Assembly (NCBI GenBank): GCA_951813515.1
Contig: OX638346.1
Coordinates: forward strand, 1,605,617 to 1,669,616
Reading direction: 5' to 3'
Length of the DNA: 64,000 nt
DNA from: an uncultured Pseudomonadales bacterium
GTDB taxonomy: Bacteria > Pseudomonadota > Gammaproteobacteria > Pseudomonadales > Azotimanducaceae
Position 1 is the first letter of the stretch. Every line of letters begins with the position of its first letter. The position numbers were made by a program, and so were the translations under genes. The notes under the pieces were generated by a model. That model saw nothing but the letters and a program-made list of their open reading frames with translations. It was not told where the DNA came from and did no database searches. Shown here piece by piece: positions 34,911 to 44,070 of this stretch.

Positions 34911-35945
34911 CTACTGGCCGGACCTCACCGCCGGTAGCCGATACACGCGCGCCGCCGTGCCGCTGAACATCGACGTCTTTTCGGACACACTCAACCCCAG
35001 TCTCGAAGCGATGCGCTTGAGCAGGTTCCACAGCGTGCGATACGAGATGGACTCCTTGTCTACCGGGAAGTTGCTCTCGAACATGCAACGCTCGACGCCG
35101 AACGCCTCGATGACGTACTGGTAATAGGGGAGCAGGAGCTCGCCAAGCTCCTCCGAACCCATCGGCCCCTCCGGGCGCTGATGCATGTGGAACGGCGGTT
35201 CCCAAGGTCCGACCCGCTGTTGCGCCCCGCCGCACTTCATGACGGCGTTGGGACAGGCGGCGATCGCGTCGATGCATTCTTTCCACCGGGCAACGGCGTC
35301 TGCGCCCGCGTCGGGGTCGATCTTACCGCCAAGATGGTTGACGATGATGGTGATGTCGGGATGCGCCCTCGCGAGCCTGGCGAGTCGGGGCAGGCGCTCG
35401 TAGTCGGGCGAATAGTTGTCGTAGCTGAGGTCGTATTTCCCGAGGATGGCGTAGCCTTCCTCGAATCGGGTGTCGAGTTCCGCGGGCAGTGGGAAGCGTA
35501 TCCCGCGAAAGTTGGGCGAGGCGGCCATGTGCGCTTCGAGCACCGGCTCGACCGACTTGCCGAGATTAAGATCGGCGCTGCTGAAGATTCCCGTGCAGAG
35601 GCGCATATCACCGTACTTGCCGGACCTGCTCATCGCGGCGACGCCGTGAACGAACTCTGTCTCGCCGACAGACCGCATCTCTTCCGGCCCATCCGCGCGG
35701 TAGAAGGCCCCGCACTGGGCAAAGACCGTCTGGACCACGTTGTGCCCCGAGGTGCGGATGTCCTCGGACATCTCCTCGCACAGGTACACTTTCTGTTCCC
35801 AGCGGACATGCGGCTCGCGGTCGGCGTCCCGGCAATCCCACAGGTGGTGGTGGGGATCGATGATGGGCAGTTCCGGCTCCAGCACGTCTTCCTCGGTTCC
35901 CCGGGCCAGCCACTGCTCAAGGGGCGCGTTCTCGGGATATGCCAT
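34911..35945 (-). CDS. Amidohydrolase family 2 (TIM-barrel metal hydrolase)
   Basis: A 344-residue enzyme with PIIDPHHHLWDCRDAD near residue 30, the HxH metal site of amidohydrolase-2 proteins. IIVNHLGGKIDPDAG and ERCMFESNFPVDKE near the end carry the later His and the conserved Asp-bearing strand. Relatives include lactonases and decarboxylases such as 4-sulfomuconolactone hydrolase and LigI. I start at MAYPENAPLEQW, behind GGAAGGATC. It converges on the permease gene. The substrate is unknown. Confidence 0.88.
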   Translation of the reverse strand: MAYPENAPLEQWLARGTEEDVLEPELPIIDPHHHLWDCRDADREPHVRWEQKVYLCEEMSEDIRTSGHNVVQTVFAQCGAFYRADGPEEMRSVGETEFVHGVAAMSRSGKYGDMRLCTGIFSSADLNLGKSVEPVLEAHMAASPNFRGIRFPLPAELDTRFEEGYAILGKYDLSYDNYSPDYERLPRLARLARAHPDITIIVNHLGGKIDPDAGADAVARWKECIDAIAACPNAVMKCGGAQQRVGPWEPPFHMHQRPEGPMGSEELGELLLPYYQYVIEAFGVERCMFESNFPVDKESISYRTLWNLLKRIASRLGLSVSEKTSMFSGTAARVYRLPAVRSGQ

Positions 35946-36048
35946 GGGAGATCCTTCCATTTCAAACGTGGGCCAAGGATAACCTCCCGCGTTCGATTGC
36001 CGCGTCCTGGATCGAGTACAATCGCGGCGGCGAAAATGGAGGTAAACG

Positions 36049-36519
36049 GTGAAACTACTTGCGTGGAAACCCGGAGCCGGAGGCACCGGCTGTGGAGTGC
36101 TGCTCGCGCTGGCGACACTTCTTGCAGTGCCGGTTTCGGCCGGGTCGATGTCGGAAGACACGCTCGAGGATATCCGTAGTCGTCTCGCGCCTTTCGGGAG
36201 TTCCTGTCTCGAAGGCGACGAAGCGTGCGGTTCGGTTCCGGCTGCGAGCCCCGTCGTGGCCGCGCCGGTGGCCGACGAGCCCATGTCGGGCCAGGAGGTC
36301 TATGACCGTTTCTGTTTCGCCTGTCATGCCACCGGTGTGGCAGAGGCGCCGCTGTTCCAGGATGCGGAGCAATGGGCGCCGCGTCTTGAAAAGGGGATGG
36401 ACGAGTTGTTGCGCACCAGCAACACCGGTCTTGGCGCCATGCCTCCGAAGGGGACGTGCATGACCTGCTCCGACGTCGAGATGGTCAACGCCATCAGGTA
36501 CATGAGCGCCGCCGAGTAG
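36049..36519 (+). CDS. Cytochrome c5-like monohaem protein
   Basis: A 156-residue exported c-type cytochrome. The N-terminus has a signal segment (GCGVLLALATLLAVPVSAGS), followed by a Pro/Ala-rich linker. The haem site is FCFACHATG and the axial Met is in GAMPPKGTCMTCSD. The CMTC pair is characteristic of cytochrome c5. It would carry electrons in the periplasm. The GTG start follows GGAGG. It is a single gene. Confidence 0.92.
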   Translation: MKLLAWKPGAGGTGCGVLLALATLLAVPVSAGSMSEDTLEDIRSRLAPFGSSCLEGDEACGSVPAASPVVAAPVADEPMSGQEVYDRFCFACHATGVAEAPLFQDAEQWAPRLEKGMDELLRTSNTGLGAMPPKGTCMTCSDVEMVNAIRYMSAAE

Positions 36520-36540
36520 CAGTCGTCGTGGACTGGCCAG

Positions 36541-37689
36541 TTAGGCTGGCGGTGGCTCAAAAAAGTAGGGTCTCAACTCCGTGTCGGCGTGCGGCTTGAA
36601 TGCGAAGTCGGCGCTCGGTCTGATTGCGTTCGCTTCCTCGAGCGTGGCCCAATGACAGGCGCACTCGAGCAGCGATAGCAACGTCTGCAGGCGATCGAAT
36701 TTTTGCACCTGTACTGCGGACAGACGGTACTGCGTCTTGAGCGCAAGGTTGGTCGTTTCGATCTTTCGTAACGACAGAAATGCTTCGACGAGTCTCGACA
36801 GCACGAGCCGGTTGCGCCGCATGGGTTCCGACGTCAGCAGTAGATGACGTGGCGTCGGATACGTGCTGTTCTCCAGGTCGTAACGCACAACGACAAGAAA
36901 CAGCGGCCGCTCGGGGAACTCGGGCAATCGGACGGGCAGAAAGCCGAAGTGGCAGAAAATGGCGTAGTCGACGTCCTCCCAGAGTTTGTAAATGGTTGTG
37001 GCATACGGGGTGGAACACCTGTCGGCCAATTCGGAACCCGTGTATTGGCGGCGACGGTAGATCAGTTCGATGTTCTCCTGCTGGTCCAGCACGAATCGGC
37101 AACTCTTGTCCCGCACGAGAGCGCTTAGCAGGCCGGGGTAGGGTGTCGCAGAGCGCTCGACGATGAGTGGGTTGCCCTTCGATGCGCGCCGCACCTGTTG
37201 GATGAGCGTCAGAACCTCGTCATCCGCCGACTCTGACGCCCGGCCTGACCAGGGACGCAGCGCGACAGGGTCGTATGAAGGGTTGCCGGTGTGGTTTGCG
37301 ATGACCTCGCACAGCCGGTAGCCCCGTTTCCCATTTCCGTCGCCGTCGTGGCCAAGGGGCGAGAGGAACTCCATCTTTTCCGCGTAGCGCTTCTCCAGGT
37401 CGAATAATTGCAGGAGCAGCCGCGTGTCGTCGGTTACCCGACTGCATGCTATGCGCAACAGGTTGTCAGCTACGATTCGACCCGTCGCGGCGTTGGCCAG
37501 GTTTCGGCTGAGCCGCTTGTGGGTCGCATGCAGGGGAATGTCTTCGTCGAGAATCCGGGCGATATCCATCAGCCGCACCGAGTGTGCGTGGTGGATTCCG
37601 GTCACCATGTCGCGGACGAAACGCGCGGCAACCTTTCCCAGCCCCTGGGAAATTGCCTGGCAGAACAGCGCTAAATCGTCTCGACGCAT
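36541..37689 (-). CDS. Transposase-like (IS4-type) orphan protein, probably catalytically dead
   Basis: A 382-residue protein whose N-terminal half reads like orphan IS4-type transposases: FVRDMVTGIHHAHSVRLMDIARILDEDIPLHATHKRLSRNLA, then DLEKRYAEKMEFL where the DDE family has its first catalytic Asp. Downstream, the expected D-R-G strand reads VERSATPY, so the second catalytic Asp is replaced by Glu. No inverted repeats or partner genes are seen nearby. The start at MRRDDLALF is chosen by homology-like content; the ribosome binding site is weak and the frame is open to 38040. It may be domesticated or decaying. Confidence 0.65.
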   Translation of the reverse strand: MRRDDLALFCQAISQGLGKVAARFVRDMVTGIHHAHSVRLMDIARILDEDIPLHATHKRLSRNLANAATGRIVADNLLRIACSRVTDDTRLLLQLFDLEKRYAEKMEFLSPLGHDGDGNGKRGYRLCEVIANHTGNPSYDPVALRPWSGRASESADDEVLTLIQQVRRASKGNPLIVERSATPYPGLLSALVRDKSCRFVLDQQENIELIYRRRQYTGSELADRCSTPYATTIYKLWEDVDYAIFCHFGFLPVRLPEFPERPLFLVVVRYDLENSTYPTPRHLLLTSEPMRRNRLVLSRLVEAFLSLRKIETTNLALKTQYRLSAVQVQKFDRLQTLLSLLECACHWATLEEANAIRPSADFAFKPHADTELRPYFFEPPPA

Positions 37690-37821
37690 CGGCGCACCGC
37701 GCAATGGTTCCGACAACGCTAATCCTACTGTGCTTGCAGGACGAAAAGGGTGGGATCGCAACAATATTTTCGGCCTTGAAGGGTCTTCACTCGTCATCTC
37801 GCGGACGGCCATTCGCCGGTT

Positions 37822-37838
37822 TGCACCAATTTGGTGCG
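37822..37838 (+). promoter_or_regulatory. NtrC-binding site
   Basis: TGCACCAATTTGGTGCG matches the NtrC consensus TGCACC-N5-GGTGCA at all but the last base, and the inner 15 bases form a perfect palindrome. It lies about 130 bp before the start of transcription expected from the sigma-54 promoter, the usual place for an NtrC enhancer. Confidence 0.8.
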
Positions 37839-37933
37839 AAAAGCGCACAGGAGCGGGGCAAGGTCGGGCGTTCAGGTGGGACGGGCCGACTGAAATCCTC
37901 CGAATGGCAAGAACGAGCCCATTAGAACCGGGC

Positions 37934-37950
37934 TGGCACGGAAAGTGCTT
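37934..37950 (+). promoter_or_regulatory. Sigma-54 promoter of the porin-glnK-amtB operon
   Basis: TGGCACGGAAAGTGCTT has the -24 GG and -12 GC separated by exactly ten bases, close to the consensus TGGCACG-N4-TTGC. It is 120 bp before the porin ATG and downstream of the NtrC site. Confidence 0.82.
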
Positions 37951-38069
37951 AAGAGACCTAGGCGGGGATGCGGCCGGGATCGCGACCGGTGAACGACTAA
38001 TAACAAATGCACCGGCCCCGCTTTTCGCCGACATCGGCAAACCGGCATGGGAAAGAGGTATTTGGCCCT

Positions 38070-38756
38070 ATGAAAAAGACAGCAATAGCGATCGCAGCAG
38101 CGTTCGTGTCGATCTGGATGGGAGCGGGAGCCGCTGCGGGAGAGGTCTCCGGCAACGTCACGCTCGCCACCGACTACTCCTTCAGGGGGTGGTCTCAAAC
38201 GACCCGCGATCCGGCGATCCAGGGCGGATTCGACTACGGGTTTGAATCCGGCCTGTACGTCGGCACCTGGGCGTCCAACCTGAAATACGGCGACGACGCG
38301 AGCACCGAGATCGATCTTTACGCGGGTTACGGGGGTGAATTCGGTGACGGCAACACCTTCGATATCAGCGTCATTCGCTTCGAGTATCCGAGCGAGGGGT
38401 CCAGCCTGGACTACATGGAGGTCGCAGGTTCCATCGGAATCGGCGCGCTCACCCTGGGCGTCAACTATTCCCCCGCATACCTTGGCGAGGGCGGGCCTTC
38501 CTTCTTCTACCCGTACGTCGGCTATAGCTGGGCACCGAGCGATGCCGCGAGTCTCGACTTCCAAGTGGGGATGAGCATGGCGGAGGAGGTCGGTGGACCG
38601 GACGAGGACAGCTACATGGACTATAGTGTGACGCTAACCGTTCCTACCGGAGGCGTGGACTTTGGTCTCGCCGTCGTCGGAACAAATCTGGACGAAGAAG
38701 TCTGCGGTGCCGATTGCGAGCTACGCCTGATTTTTTCGATTTCGAAAAGCATGTAG
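38070..38756 (+). CDS. TorF-like putative outer-membrane porin
   Basis: A 228-residue protein with a signal peptide (MKKTAIAIAAAFVSIWMGAGAAAG) followed by alternating beta strands rich in Gly and aromatic residues, beginning VSGNVTLATDYSFRGWSQT. That opening is typical of the TorF/Gcw_chp family of putative porins. Two Cys near the end (VCGADC) may form a disulfide. The gene lies between the sigma-54 promoter and glnK with only 24 bp to glnK, so it should be induced by nitrogen limitation and may serve entry of a nitrogen compound. Confidence 0.85.
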   Translation: MKKTAIAIAAAFVSIWMGAGAAAGEVSGNVTLATDYSFRGWSQTTRDPAIQGGFDYGFESGLYVGTWASNLKYGDDASTEIDLYAGYGGEFGDGNTFDISVIRFEYPSEGSSLDYMEVAGSIGIGALTLGVNYSPAYLGEGGPSFFYPYVGYSWAPSDAASLDFQVGMSMAEEVGGPDEDSYMDYSVTLTVPTGGVDFGLAVVGTNLDEEVCGADCELRLIFSISKSM

Positions 38757-38771
38757 CCAAACAATGAGTGA

Positions 38772-39119
<348 letters not shown>

Positions 39120-39156
39120 GCATCAGCGCGCCCGGTGAAATCGGGAGATTTACCAC

Positions 39157-40401
39157 GTGGAAGACTTGATCCAAACCAACTACGCACTAGACACCTTTTA
39201 CTTCCTGGTGATGGGTGTGCTCGTCATGTTCATGGCCTGCGGCTTCTCGATGCTGGAATCCGGCATGGTCCGCGCCAAGAACACGGCGGAAATCCTGACG
39301 AAGAACGTTTCGCTCTACTCCATCGCGTGCATCATGTACCTGCTGGTCGGGTACTACATCATGTACGAGAACGTGGACACGGGCTCGATCCTGCCGAGTT
39401 TCGGCACCCTGATCGGCGCGGAGAACACGGTGGAGAGCACCCTCGCAAGCGGCGGTGACACCTACTACTCGAAGCGATCCGACTACTTCTTCCAGGTCGT
39501 CTTCGTAGCCACGGCGATGTCAATCGTGTCCGGGGCGGTGGCGGAGCGCATGAAGCTCTGGGCTTTCTTGATTTTTGCGGTCGTGCTGACCGGATTGATC
39601 TATCCCGTGCAAGGGATGTGGACCTGGGGCGGCGGTTGGCTTGCCGAAGCCGGCTACTCCGACTTCGCGGGATCCGGCATCGTGCACATGTGCGGCGCGG
39701 CGGCGGCGCTGGCAGGAGTGCTCCTGCTTGGACCGCGCGCCGGCAAGTACGGCCCGGACGGACGCGTCAACGCGATCCCGGGCTGCAACATGCCGCTGGC
39801 CACGCTCGGGATGTTCGTGCTGTGGTTTGGATGGTTTGGATTCAACGGCGGTTCCGAGCTGAAACTCTCGAACATCAACGAGGCGAACGCGGTCGCGCAA
39901 GTATTCGTCAACACCAATATCGCCGCCTGCGGCGGCTTGGTCGCTGCCCTGATCCTGGCGCACATCTGGTTCGGCAAGGCGGACCTCACGATGGCGTTGA
40001 ACGGTGCCCTGGCGGGACTCGTCGCCATCACTGCGGACCCGCTTTCCGGCACGGCGTTCTGGTCGATGATCATCGGCGCGGTCGGGGGCCTGATCGTAGT
40101 GCCTTCCATCGTCTTGCTCGACAAGCTCAGAATTGACGATCCGGTCGGTGCGATCAGCGTGCACGGCGTTGCTGGCATATGGGGCATCCTCGCAGTGGTC
40201 TTCAACAATCCGGATGCGACCATCGTCGGGCAGTTGACGGGTATCGTCGGCATCTTCGCCTGGGTATTCCTCGCGAGTCTGGCGGTATGGGCGATCCTGA
40301 AGTTCACCATGGGCATCCGCCTCTCGGAGGAAGACGAAGCGGTCGGAGCGGACATTTCGGAAACCGGCATCGAGGCCTATCCGGAGTTCGCTCAGAACTA
40401 A
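39157..40401 (+). CDS. amtB: Ammonium transporter AmtB
   Basis: A 414-residue inner-membrane channel for ammonia/ammonium with eleven hydrophobic segments. MACGFSMLESGMVRAKN, DFAGSGIVHMCGAAAALAG and GAISVHGVAGIWG are conserved, including both pore histidines. No long cleavable signal peptide is apparent. The GTG start is behind GGGAG. It is the last gene of the operon and is followed by a terminator. GlnK binds its cytoplasmic face to close it after ammonium upshift. Confidence 0.96.
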   Translation: MEDLIQTNYALDTFYFLVMGVLVMFMACGFSMLESGMVRAKNTAEILTKNVSLYSIACIMYLLVGYYIMYENVDTGSILPSFGTLIGAENTVESTLASGGDTYYSKRSDYFFQVVFVATAMSIVSGAVAERMKLWAFLIFAVVLTGLIYPVQGMWTWGGGWLAEAGYSDFAGSGIVHMCGAAAALAGVLLLGPRAGKYGPDGRVNAIPGCNMPLATLGMFVLWFGWFGFNGGSELKLSNINEANAVAQVFVNTNIAACGGLVAALILAHIWFGKADLTMALNGALAGLVAITADPLSGTAFWSMIIGAVGGLIVVPSIVLLDKLRIDDPVGAISVHGVAGIWGILAVVFNNPDATIVGQLTGIVGIFAWVFLASLAVWAILKFTMGIRLSEEDEAVGADISETGIEAYPEFAQN

Positions 40402-40428
40402 GCAACAACTCCTTTCTCAACCACTCAA

Positions 40429-40456
40429 GGGGCGCGGAATCGCGCCCCTTTCTTTT
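40429..40456 (+). terminator. Intrinsic terminator after amtB
   Basis: GGGGCGCG and CGCGCCCC form an 8-bp stem with loop GAAT, followed by TTTCTTTT. It lies 28 bp after the amtB stop and separates that operon from thrC. Confidence 0.88.
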
Positions 40457-40488
40457 CCCGCATCCCTCTGGCTAACATGCGCCGCCTT

Positions 40489-41850
40489 ATGCGCTACGTC
40501 AGCACACGGGGGCGGACATCCCCCATGCCGTTCCAGGAAGCCGTCATGACCGGGTTGGCGCCGGACGGCGGATTGCTGCTGCCTGAATCGATCCCCGACC
40601 TGCGCGGTCGGCTCGAGGGTTGGCGCGGCCTTCAATTCGGCGATCTGGCCGTGGAGTTGTTCGAGGAATTCGTGAGCGACATTCCACGCGACGTACTGCA
40701 AGGGATTGTCGCCAAAGCCTTCAGCGCGTTTCGGCACGAAGATGTCACGCCGCTGGTGCGGGTCGGCGACCTGCATGTGCTGGAACTCTTCCACGGCCCC
40801 ACGCTCGCCTTCAAGGACGTGGCGATGCAAGTGCTCGGCGGGATTTTCGAACACATCCTGGCTTACCGGGGCGGTCGCCTTAACATCCTCTGCGCCACCA
40901 GCGGCGATACCGGCAGCGCCGCCATCGCCGGTGTCCGGCAGCGCGCGAACATCCGCATCTTCGTGCTGTATCCGGACGGCGGGACAAGTGCGCTGCAGGA
41001 GCGCCAGATGACCACCACGCCGGACGCGAACGTGCACTGCCTGGCGATCGAAGGGAGCTTCGATGACTGCCAGCGGATCGTGAAATCGATTTTCGGCGAC
41101 CTGGAGTTCAAGGGCCGATTCGATCTCGGTGCGGTCAATTCGGTGAACTGGGCACGGGTGCTTGCGCAGACCGTCTACTATTTCCATACGGCGCTGCGCT
41201 TCGACAAGGCGGTCACCTTCAGCGTCCCCACGGGGAATTTCGGAGACATCCTGGCGGGCTACCTGGCCCGTGCGATGGGCGCGCCGATAGACAAGCTCGT
41301 TCTCGCGACCAACAGCAATGACATCCTGGCCCGGTTCTTCGCCACCGGCGTCTACTCCCTGGGCCCCGTGCGTCGCACCATCAGTCCGTCCATGGACATC
41401 CAGGTCGCAAGCAACTTCGAGCGCTTTCTCTACTACCGGCTAGGCAGCTCCGAAGCACTTGAGGCGTTCATGGCGGACTTTTCGACAAACGGCGCCGCGA
41501 GCGTGGAAGACGGTCGACCGATAGATAAGAGCATCCTGCCCGCCGCCGTGAGCGAGGAGGAGACGATGGCAACGATCGGCGACGTCTACGCGCGTCACGG
41601 ATACGTGCTCGATCCCCATACCGCCGTCGGCGTCGCCGCTGCGAGGCGGTTTCAACCTTCGGGCCCGGTCGTGTGCCTGGCCACCGCGCATCCGGCAAAG
41701 TTCCCCGAATCCGTCCATGCGGCCGTGGGTGAGGATGTCGCGAGCCACCCGGCTCTGGAGGGACTCGCGGACCTGCCGGAACGGAAGACGGTGTTGCCGC
41801 CGGATGTCGACGCGGTGAAGGAGTTCATCGCGACACACGCATCGGCGTGA
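40489..41850 (+). CDS. thrC: Threonine synthase
   Basis: ThrC converts O-phosphohomoserine to threonine with PLP. MRYVSTRGRTSPMPFQEAV is the usual beginning; an ATG four codons earlier is possible and neither has a good ribosome binding site. The PLP Lys lies in HGPTLAFKDVAMQ, and the phosphate-binding loop in ATSGDTGSAA. SVPTGNFGDILAGY is also conserved. The length, about 453 residues, suits the long bacterial form. hom and thrB are not in the window. Confidence 0.94.
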   Translation: MRYVSTRGRTSPMPFQEAVMTGLAPDGGLLLPESIPDLRGRLEGWRGLQFGDLAVELFEEFVSDIPRDVLQGIVAKAFSAFRHEDVTPLVRVGDLHVLELFHGPTLAFKDVAMQVLGGIFEHILAYRGGRLNILCATSGDTGSAAIAGVRQRANIRIFVLYPDGGTSALQERQMTTTPDANVHCLAIEGSFDDCQRIVKSIFGDLEFKGRFDLGAVNSVNWARVLAQTVYYFHTALRFDKAVTFSVPTGNFGDILAGYLARAMGAPIDKLVLATNSNDILARFFATGVYSLGPVRRTISPSMDIQVASNFERFLYYRLGSSEALEAFMADFSTNGAASVEDGRPIDKSILPAAVSEEETMATIGDVYARHGYVLDPHTAVGVAAARRFQPSGPVVCLATAHPAKFPESVHAAVGEDVASHPALEGLADLPERKTVLPPDVDAVKEFIATHASA

Positions 41851-41878
41851 ACCCCGGGTTTGCCGAGAGTCCGGTCGC

Positions 41879-42076
41879 CGGGTCGTCGTAGTCGGCGCCG
41901 GGCCGGCCGGCGCGACGCTGTCTTGGCTCCTGGCGCGGCGTGGCATTGATGTCACCTTGCTGGAAAGACGGCGAGACTTCGCCCGGGAGTTTCGCGGCGA
42001 GGTGCTCATGCCGAGCGGCGTCGAAGCGCTGGATCCTCGTCGCGATGGATCTCGACATCGAGGGCTTGGCCGTTGA
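41879..42076 (+). pseudogene. Remnant of an FAD-dependent monooxygenase
   Basis: Right after thrC an open stretch reads VVVVGAGPAGATLSWLLARR and then an ERRRDFAREFRGEVLMPSG segment, the Rossmann FAD-binding start of a PHBH-type monooxygenase. The frame ends at TGA 42074-42076 after about 65 codons, and the next 190 bp to the sigma factor gene give no continuous coding sequence. There is no start codon or ribosome binding site. This is a decayed N-terminal fragment; the rest of the 41851-42270 interval holds nothing else I can support. Confidence 0.6.
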
Positions 42077-42270
42077 CTAGCCGTTCGCGGAGATTCGGTT
42101 CGACTCGCCGACATCGGCGTGCAGATGCTGGTACTCGAAGGCCCGCGCGAGCACAGATCGCTGCGGGCGCCGAGCACCATGTGCTTGCCAGCCAGCGGCG
42201 GATAGTAGGCAATCCTTGCGTGCTGCGGGAAGCGAACCTTTTGGCTTCGACGACCGCCTTGTAGGTTGCA

Positions 42271-43656
42271 ATGGCCGAATCGACCAAGACCCAGACGGAC
42301 GATGTTCTCGCGCGGATTCGCAGCGGCGAACAGGATGCCTTCGTGGTGCTGATCCGTCGCTACGAGCGCTCGCTCGTGGCGTTGATCCGCAGCCGTCTCG
42401 GAGCCGTGGAAGCCGTGCAGGACGTGTTCCAGGAGACCCTCGTACATGCCTGGACGGGCTTACGTACCCGCGAGCCACGCGATGTACGGGCTTGGTTGTA
42501 CCAGGTGGCACGCAACCGCTGTAGCGACTACCTGCGGGCCGCCCAGCGCCGTGAGTTCGCACTCCCGGATGCGGCGCTCGCCGTGATGGTGGACCGCCGC
42601 GGCGTCGCCGACGCCCGGCGGCGACGCGTGGTCGACGAGGTCGTCGAGACCTTCGAGGCACTCCCGGCAAAGGAGCGGCGGGCCTTGAAGTCGTTCTACG
42701 TGGACGGATTCAGCATCCGCGAAATCGCGGCACGCGAGGATTCGCCGCCGGGAACCATCAAGCGGCGATTGTCGCATGGTCGCGACAGGGTGCGTGGCCT
42801 ATTGGGTATCGCATCGGAAAGGAGAAGGATGGATATGAGCAACAACAGCCTCGTCGCCAAGGCGTTCCCCGCCGACCGGCCGAGCATAGGCATCGAGCGA
42901 GTCAAGGCCAAGGCTTCGGACGTAGACATGCGCGAACTCATCTGGTGGTTCGCGCTCCCTGAACTCCACGACGAAGTGCATTGGGCGGAGTACCAGCCGG
43001 TCGACGGCGGATCGGAGTGGCGGCTGACCCATGCCAGCGCAATGCGGGCGCAACGTCAGGCCGTGATACACGATCTCGAATGCGTCGAGATCGAGGTGAA
43101 GGAGCAAGGGCTCACCGTTGCGGGTGTGCCGGTTCCGCCAACGGGTGATCGCCACACCAGGGTGTGGGGCCGATTAACGGACGCCGAGGTGCAATGGATC
43201 GGCGTCGAGCGCTTGGCAACCGATGGCACGCGCAAGCTCTACACCTTCCTGGACGACCATTTCGAGGAGGACTTCGGCGCGTCACCGCGCCGCATCCCCG
43301 CAGGCGAATACCTCACCGAGGCCCCCGGCGGGTTGTCACGCCGCGAGGACACGCCGGAACGGTTCGCCGATGGAGTGTTCGCCGTCCGCGTGGGCGAGGC
43401 GACCTTCCGCTGTACGCGCGTTATAGAACTGTCGCTGGCCCCTGCGGAGTGGGACGTGGTCATCGTGGCGTACGTCGACGCGGCGGGTCGGACCGTGCTG
43501 TTTCGTCGCTACGACGACGACCGGCGCGAGGTGCCAGGCGAGTCGAGGCCTCGCCGAGAGATCCTGCCGCAAGCCGAGCAATTGATAGTTGACGGCAACA
43601 CCTACGTGCACAGCTTCGACTACGTGACGGCGACAGCGTGCGGTGTGATCGGTTGA
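42271..43656 (+). CDS. ECF sigma factor fused to an unknown C-terminal domain
   Basis: A 461-residue protein. Residues 1-180 are an ECF sigma factor: region 2 in DVFQETLVHAWTGLRTREPRDVRAWLYQVARNR and region 4 in LPAKERRALKSFYVDGFSIREIAAREDSPPGTIKRRL. The remaining 270 residues are a beta-rich, soluble domain (WWFALPELHDEVHWAEYQPVDG, KLYTFLDDHFEEDFG) that I do not recognise. At the junction, AAGGAGAAGG precedes in-frame ATGs at 42829 and 42835, so the C-terminal part might also be made alone. Such fused extensions often sense the signal in place of an anti-sigma factor. No anti-sigma gene is adjacent. Confidence 0.85.
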   Translation: MAESTKTQTDDVLARIRSGEQDAFVVLIRRYERSLVALIRSRLGAVEAVQDVFQETLVHAWTGLRTREPRDVRAWLYQVARNRCSDYLRAAQRREFALPDAALAVMVDRRGVADARRRRVVDEVVETFEALPAKERRALKSFYVDGFSIREIAAREDSPPGTIKRRLSHGRDRVRGLLGIASERRRMDMSNNSLVAKAFPADRPSIGIERVKAKASDVDMRELIWWFALPELHDEVHWAEYQPVDGGSEWRLTHASAMRAQRQAVIHDLECVEIEVKEQGLTVAGVPVPPTGDRHTRVWGRLTDAEVQWIGVERLATDGTRKLYTFLDDHFEEDFGASPRRIPAGEYLTEAPGGLSRREDTPERFADGVFAVRVGEATFRCTRVIELSLAPAEWDVVIVAYVDAAGRTVLFRRYDDDRREVPGESRPRREILPQAEQLIVDGNTYVHSFDYVTATACGVIG

Positions 43657-43698
43657 AGCGCGTTTGCGAGGCCGGACACCCACGCGGTATTGGCGGTA

Positions 43699-43868
43699 TT
43701 GGGGACACACGCGATTTCGGTCCTACAAGGGGCCGAGCGGATGTCGCACGCGCACCCTACCGGTTTGCTACGGCGACCATTGCTATCCACCGTGTCCCGT
43801 CAGGTCGGGCAGCGGCTTGGCCTCATCATGGCAACCAGTACCGCCGTCTCGTCGCCCTTGTTCACCCA
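43699..43868. repeat. Direct repeat, copy 1 (about 170 bp)
   Basis: Begins TTGGGGACACACGCG and ends TTGTTCACCCA. It matches 43896-44070 closely over its whole length with a few substitutions and small gaps. Its last part is a fragment of the cupin gene's 3' coding end. The interval from 43657 to 44001 otherwise has no gene. Confidence 0.85.
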
Positions 43869-43895
43869 CACGCGCGGCGTTGGGGACGCGCGGTG

Positions 43896-44070
43896 TTGGG
43901 GACACACGCGACTTCGGTCCTACAGGGGGCCGAGCGGATGTCGCACGCGCACCCTACGGGTTTGCGACGGCGACCATTGCTATCCCCCGTGTCCGGTCAC
44001 GTCAGGGCAACGGCTCGGCCTCCACCATCACGGCCACCAGTACCGCCGTCTCGTCGCCCTTGTTCACCCA
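43896..44070. repeat. Direct repeat, copy 2, entering the cupin gene
   Basis: Starts with the same TTGGGGACACACGCG and continues into the 3' end of the cupin gene, where the original sequence evidently lies. The shorter first repeat at 43699 arose by duplication. Short GCGGTATTGG-like units precede both copies. Confidence 0.85.

Noticed and set aside
41440..42447. 335-codon frame on the minus strand across the end of thrC
   Set aside because: It is antisense to thrC and to the sigma factor start, and the proposed protein is low in recognisable structure.
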